Below, piece after piece: positions 5,823-8,524 of a DNA stretch of 8,524 nt. The notes under the pieces are model-generated. The model saw nothing but the letters and a program-made list of their open reading frames with translations. It was not told the DNA's origin and did not search any database. Position 1 is the stretch's first letter; the number at the start of each line of letters is the position of its first letter. The translations under genes and the position numbers were made by a program. This DNA comes from an uncultured Eubacteriales bacterium (GTDB lineage Bacteria > Bacillota > Clostridia > Christensenellales > CAG-917), in NCBI GenBank assembly GCA_900553825.1, contig USEV01000025.1:1-8524 (forward strand), in the 5' to 3' direction.

Positions 5823-8054
5823 TCAGTCCTTCTTGAACACATCCGTAAAGGAACGGAAGCTGTCCTTTATCGCTGTTCCGAGAGGCTTGTTGAGCGGCTT
5901 GATGTCCGCAATCTTGCCGGTGTTGGTGATGTTGTATACCACATACGAATAGTAGAGCGTCACAAGCACCGTTATCACGCTGAACAGGATGAAGTCCGCG
6001 CCCGTGGTCTCGAAGTCCACGATGTAGCCGCCGCCCGTGATTGCCGCATAGCCGGAGTTCTTGACGATGAGCCCCAGGCAGAGGAACGCGAGCAGCGAGT
6101 ACGCGCCCATGACGCCGTACACTCTTTTTTCTCCCGCGACCATGGCGTAGATGACGCCGAGCGCGATGGAGAGGAAGAGGTAAGTCCAGTTGACCTTGAG
6201 GGTGAACACCGCAACCATCGCAAGCGTGTAGGACGCGAGCAGGATGACCTCGTGGCGGTTGCGCTTCTTGAAGTAGAGCGAGCAGATGTAGACGACAAGC
6301 ACGAGGATGAAAACGAGGTTGAGGATGGACGCCGTGTTGTTGAAGCCCTTCTGATTGAGGGTTGCCATGGCGTAGAATCCGAATGCGTTGTCGACGAAGA
6401 TGTTGTTGTTGAGCATCTGGTTCGCGATTGCGCGCATACCGTAGAAGGCGTTTTCACCGAGGTGGTTGATTGCGACGGGAAGCGTGAGGACATACACAAG
6501 CACAAAGGCTCCCACAAGCCCGAAGACGATTGTCGCGCGGGTCTTGCCGAAGGTCTTGAGCGAGCTGTCGGCACGGTAATAGGTGTAGCCGAGGTAAGTC
6601 ACTGCGATGGGTGCGAGCGCAAGTGCCCTGATGTCGAGCATTGCCGCAAGCGCCATGACGATGTACATGGGCACGAACTTCTTTTCGACAAGCAAAATCA
6701 CCGCAGCCACCATGAGGGCGACGAGCAAGGATGTGAAAGTGTTTGTCATGCCGCTCATGACGAGCGCCACGGGAAGCACCGCGTAAAGTGCCGCAAACAC
6801 CACGGCGGATTTGTCGCCAGCGAACTTTCTGCCGTAGAAGTAAATCATACCGACGACAGCCATATCGCCGAGCACGCCGACCATACGGATGAGCACGGAG
6901 AGCGCGTCGCTGGTGAGGTTCTGCCCCATTGCACCGAGGATAGCGAGGATGTACACCGTGCCGGGCGACATCGTCGCTATGTCGACATTGCTCCACTCGG
7001 AGGCGTTTGCATAGATGTTGCCGACGCCGTTCGCGCCCAGCCATTTGGCGAGGTTGACGGTTGCGGTCATCTCGCCGCCGAAGCCGTACATCGAAAGCAG
7101 GAAGACGAGGCGGAGGACAAACGCGCCGAGCATGAGCATCGCCGCGATGAACCACGCGTTCTTCCACCATGCGACGGGAGCGACGGTCTTTGCCGCCTTT
7201 GCTCCGCCCTTGCCCGCGGTCTTGCCCGAAGCGGGGGTGAAATAAGAGCCCGTGGGAGTGCCGTCGAAGTTGACGAACACATCGTTGCGGGCGTAGAGCT
7301 TCTTGACTATGACATACGCCGCGACGACCGCCGCAAAGCCGAATATCGTGAGGAAGGTCACAAACAGAGTGCCGGAGAGGTCACGGTTGTAACGCGCAAT
7401 CTGCGACATCCTGAAGTCGTGTATGGTCGTGCCCGCCGCAAGTGCGGATTCGTCGACGCGTGTCACGGAGATGTTGTCGAAATACGCAACGCCGTCGCAC
7501 TCCGCGCCTTCCGCGCCCAGAGAGAGGGCGATGGTCAGATAGTCGGTGTTGATGGGACGGACATAGACGGTGTAGCTCTTCCATTCGCCTGCCGAGGTCT
7601 GTTCGCTCATGATGAACTCGACATTCTCGAGGAAGGTGACGAAGGCACCGCGGCTTTCGTCGGTGTCACCGTTTTCGTAGCTGACGAGGCGGGCGTCGAA
7701 GGACACCTGATAGACTGCCCTGCGGTCGACGGCAAAGCCCTGGGAGAGGTAGACCCAGCCGCTGTCACCCGTTTCGAGGATGACATAGCCCGTGCCGTGC
7801 TCCTCGTAGAGGCTGCTTTCGGAATCCAGGCGCTGGTAGGAATAGGGGGAATCGAGGTCCTCGTCCCACTCGCCGCCGATTGTCCAGTTGTCGACGATGG
7901 TGCCGTTCTCGCCGCTGGATGTCGAGGCGAGGTCGCCGTTGAGCACGAGCTCGACGCCGACTTCCGTGCGCCCCTGATCGCACGCGGAAAGTAAGAATAG
8001 TGCCAGCACAAGTACCAGCACTATTACGCTAATCAAGACAAATCTTTTTTTCAT
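5823..8054 (-). CDS. Lipoprotein-anchored CBM-like domain fused to GT-C-type membrane glycosyltransferase
   Basis: A 743-residue membrane protein with an unusual layout. Residues 1-24 form a lipoprotein signal (MKKR, long hydrophobic run, lipobox LSAC with C25). Residues 33-200 form an extracellular beta-sandwich resembling CenC-type carbohydrate-binding modules: it opens with LVLNGDL, has DNWTIGGEW, and closes with YFDNISVTRV. Residue 228-252 is a membrane segment followed by a basic Gly/Ala/Lys linker (253-297). From about 299 to 710 there are roughly ten to twelve membrane segments with the pattern of GT-C glycosyltransferases (ArnT/mannosyltransferase type): after the first helix comes a long outside loop (324-365) with GGE (E328), NLAKWLGANGVGNIY and MSPGTVYIL. 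GT-C enzymes transfer sugars from lipid-linked donors to extracytoplasmic acceptors; E328 is my guess for the catalytic acid/base, since the usual DxD/ExD is not evident. Positive charges in the linker and tail (711-743) fit a cytoplasmic side. The ATG (8054-8052) has only a weak AAGG site overlapping the rplS stop. Catalytic function and acceptor are unknown. Confidence 0.75.
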   Translation of the reverse strand: MKKRFVLISVIVLVLVLALFLLSACDQGRTEVGVELVLNGDLASTSSGENGTIVDNWTIGGEWDEDLDSPYSYQRLDSESSLYEEHGTGYVILETGDSGWVYLSQGFAVDRRAVYQVSFDARLVSYENGDTDESRGAFVTFLENVEFIMSEQTSAGEWKSYTVYVRPINTDYLTIALSLGAEGAECDGVAYFDNISVTRVDESALAAGTTIHDFRMSQIARYNRDLSGTLFVTFLTIFGFAAVVAAYVIVKKLYARNDVFVNFDGTPTGSYFTPASGKTAGKGGAKAAKTVAPVAWWKNAWFIAAMLMLGAFVLRLVFLLSMYGFGGEMTATVNLAKWLGANGVGNIYANASEWSNVDIATMSPGTVYILAILGAMGQNLTSDALSVLIRMVGVLGDMAVVGMIYFYGRKFAGDKSAVVFAALYAVLPVALVMSGMTNTFTSLLVALMVAAVILLVEKKFVPMYIVMALAAMLDIRALALAPIAVTYLGYTYYRADSSLKTFGKTRATIVFGLVGAFVLVYVLTLPVAINHLGENAFYGMRAIANQMLNNNIFVDNAFGFYAMATLNQKGFNNTASILNLVFILVLVVYICSLYFKKRNRHEVILLASYTLAMVAVFTLKVNWTYLFLSIALGVIYAMVAGEKRVYGVMGAYSLLAFLCLGLIVKNSGYAAITGGGYIVDFETTGADFILFSVITVLVTLYYSYVVYNITNTGKIADIKPLNKPLGTAIKDSFRSFTDVFKKD

Positions 8055-8059
8055 AGACC

Positions 8060-8401
8060 TTATCTGACTTCTTTGAGCTTCGCAGCCTTACCGGTACGCT
8101 CGCGCAGATAGTAGAGCTTTGCCCTCCTGACCTTGCCGTGACGCACGACTTCTATGCGGTCGATTTTGGGAGAATGCATGGGGAATGTCCTCTCGACGCC
8201 CACACCGTAGGTGACGCGACGGACGGTGAAAGTCTCGCGGATGCCGCCGTTCTTCTTGGCGATGACGATTCCTTCATAGGACTGCAACCTTTCGCGGCTG
8301 CCCTCGATGACCTTGACGAAAACCTTGACCTGGTCGCCGATTGCGATTTCGGGAAGGTCGGTTCTCATACCTTCCTTTTCGATGGTGTCGATAATGTTCA
8401 T
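8060..8401 (-). CDS. rplS: 50S ribosomal protein L19
   Basis: A complete 113-residue L19, the normal length. It sits at the 30S-50S interface (bridges B6 and B8) of the ribosome. Family sequence is plain: [13 protein letters not shown] (22-34), [13 protein letters not shown] (38-50), [20 protein letters not shown] (55-74), SPKIDRIEV (77-85) and a basic C-terminus including [10 protein letters not shown]. The ATG (8401-8399) has AGGAGG at 8416-8411 with 9-base spacing. In many Bacillota rplS ends the rpsP-rimM-trmD-rplS cluster; the upstream part is outside this insert. Downstream, the stop codon is followed after 5 bases by the glycosyltransferase fusion gene, an unusual partner, and both seem to end at the terminator 5772-5799. 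Confidence 0.98.
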   Translation of the reverse strand: MNIIDTIEKEGMRTDLPEIAIGDQVKVFVKVIEGSRERLQSYEGIVIAKKNGGIRETFTVRRVTYGVGVERTFPMHSPKIDRIEVVRHGKVRRAKLYYLRERTGKAAKLKEVR

Positions 8402-8483
8402 AATGACTGTCCTCCTTTTTACTAAACGCTCTTAAACGGTGTTCCCCGCCAGCGGAGCGTCCGAGTCACGCGTGTTATAATAT
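8402..8483 (-). promoter_or_regulatory. rplS 5' leader with candidate -10 and paired stem
   Basis: The 82 bases upstream of rplS hold TATTAT (8482-8477, minus strand), a plausible -10; any -35 would lie beyond the insert. In the leader, 8462-8455 (GGACGCTC) can pair with 8431-8424 (GAGCGTTT) as six Watson-Crick and two wobble pairs, enclosing a GC-rich region that can form a small hairpin (CTCCG/CGGGG). The stem ends about 8 bases before the AGGAGG site. Bacillota are known to carry an L19 leader RNA at this place, so autoregulation by L19 is possible; I cannot confirm a match to that family by eye. Confidence 0.45.
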
Positions 8484-8524
8484 CTGTCTCTTATACACAT
8501 CTGACGCTGCCGACGATAAGGCTC
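8484..8524 (-). other. Nextera i5-side adapter and index remnant (technical sequence)
   Basis: Bases 8484-8502 are the reverse complement of the 19-base Tn5 mosaic end, 8503-8516 are the reverse complement of TCGTCGGCAGCGTC, and 8517-8524 (TAAGGCTC) occupy the position of the i5 index. Its reverse complement is GAGCCTTA, which I recall as Nextera XT index S521. The same adapter, in the opposite orientation, begins the window, so the contig ends are an artefactual 36-base inverted repeat (1-36 with 8484-8519). Confidence 0.98.

Noticed and set aside
5808..7994. A 728-codon open frame on the plus strand opposite the glycosyltransferase gene
   Set aside because: It is rich in His, Asp, Glu, Arg and Val with no domain pattern, a mirror effect of GC-rich codon use on the true minus-strand gene, which has signal peptide, membrane helices and recognisable motifs.
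1..8524. Terminal inverted repeats of a transposon or linear plasmid
   Set aside because: The repeat is made entirely of Illumina Nextera adapter, mosaic end and index.

Overview
The window looks like a complete short contig from a Nextera-prepared metagenome or single-genome library. Both ends are untrimmed Illumina Nextera i5-side adapter (1-36 and 8484-8524), so real genomic DNA runs only from 37 to 8483. The genome is probably a member of Bacillota, most likely an uncultured Clostridia lineage. Support for this: lepA directly followed by hemW, strong AGGAGG ribosome binding sites, A-type (sigma70-like) promoters, a Clostridia-type long PRPP synthetase, and a small protein of a kind I associate with Firmicutes. 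DNA is GC-rich within genes and AT-rich in promoters. Placement below class level is not supported.

Layout, left to right. (a) 37-1413, minus strand: prs-like ribose-phosphate pyrophosphokinase with its own promoter, followed at once by a truncated UlaG-type metallo-beta-lactamase-fold hydrolase that starts with GTG and runs off the insert. (b) 1478-4406, minus strand: lepA (EF-4) then hemW (heme chaperone-like radical SAM protein), apparently translationally coupled. (c) 4407-4520: a compact divergent promoter region in which a minus-strand promoter (lepA-hemW) and a plus-strand promoter overlap almost completely. (d) 4521-5267, plus strand: a cytoplasmic glycerophosphodiester phosphodiesterase. 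(e) 5317-5340: a bidirectional terminator between this gene and a convergent small gene (5385-5618) for an uncharacterised 77-residue protein, which has its own promoter and phased A-tracts upstream. (f) 5772-8483, minus strand: rplS (ribosomal protein L19) followed after 5 bases by a 743-residue lipoprotein/glycosyltransferase fusion and a strong terminator.

Most genes are housekeeping: translation (rplS, lepA), nucleotide precursor supply (prs), heme handling (hemW) and phospholipid-headgroup turnover (GDPD). The most unusual element is the protein encoded behind rplS. It has a lipoprotein signal and a CenC-type carbohydrate-binding-like beta-sandwich outside the cell, then one membrane segment, a basic Gly/Ala/Lys linker, and a GT-C-like polytopic membrane glycosyltransferase. 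I saw no CRISPR array, insertion sequence, tRNA, rRNA or phage gene.
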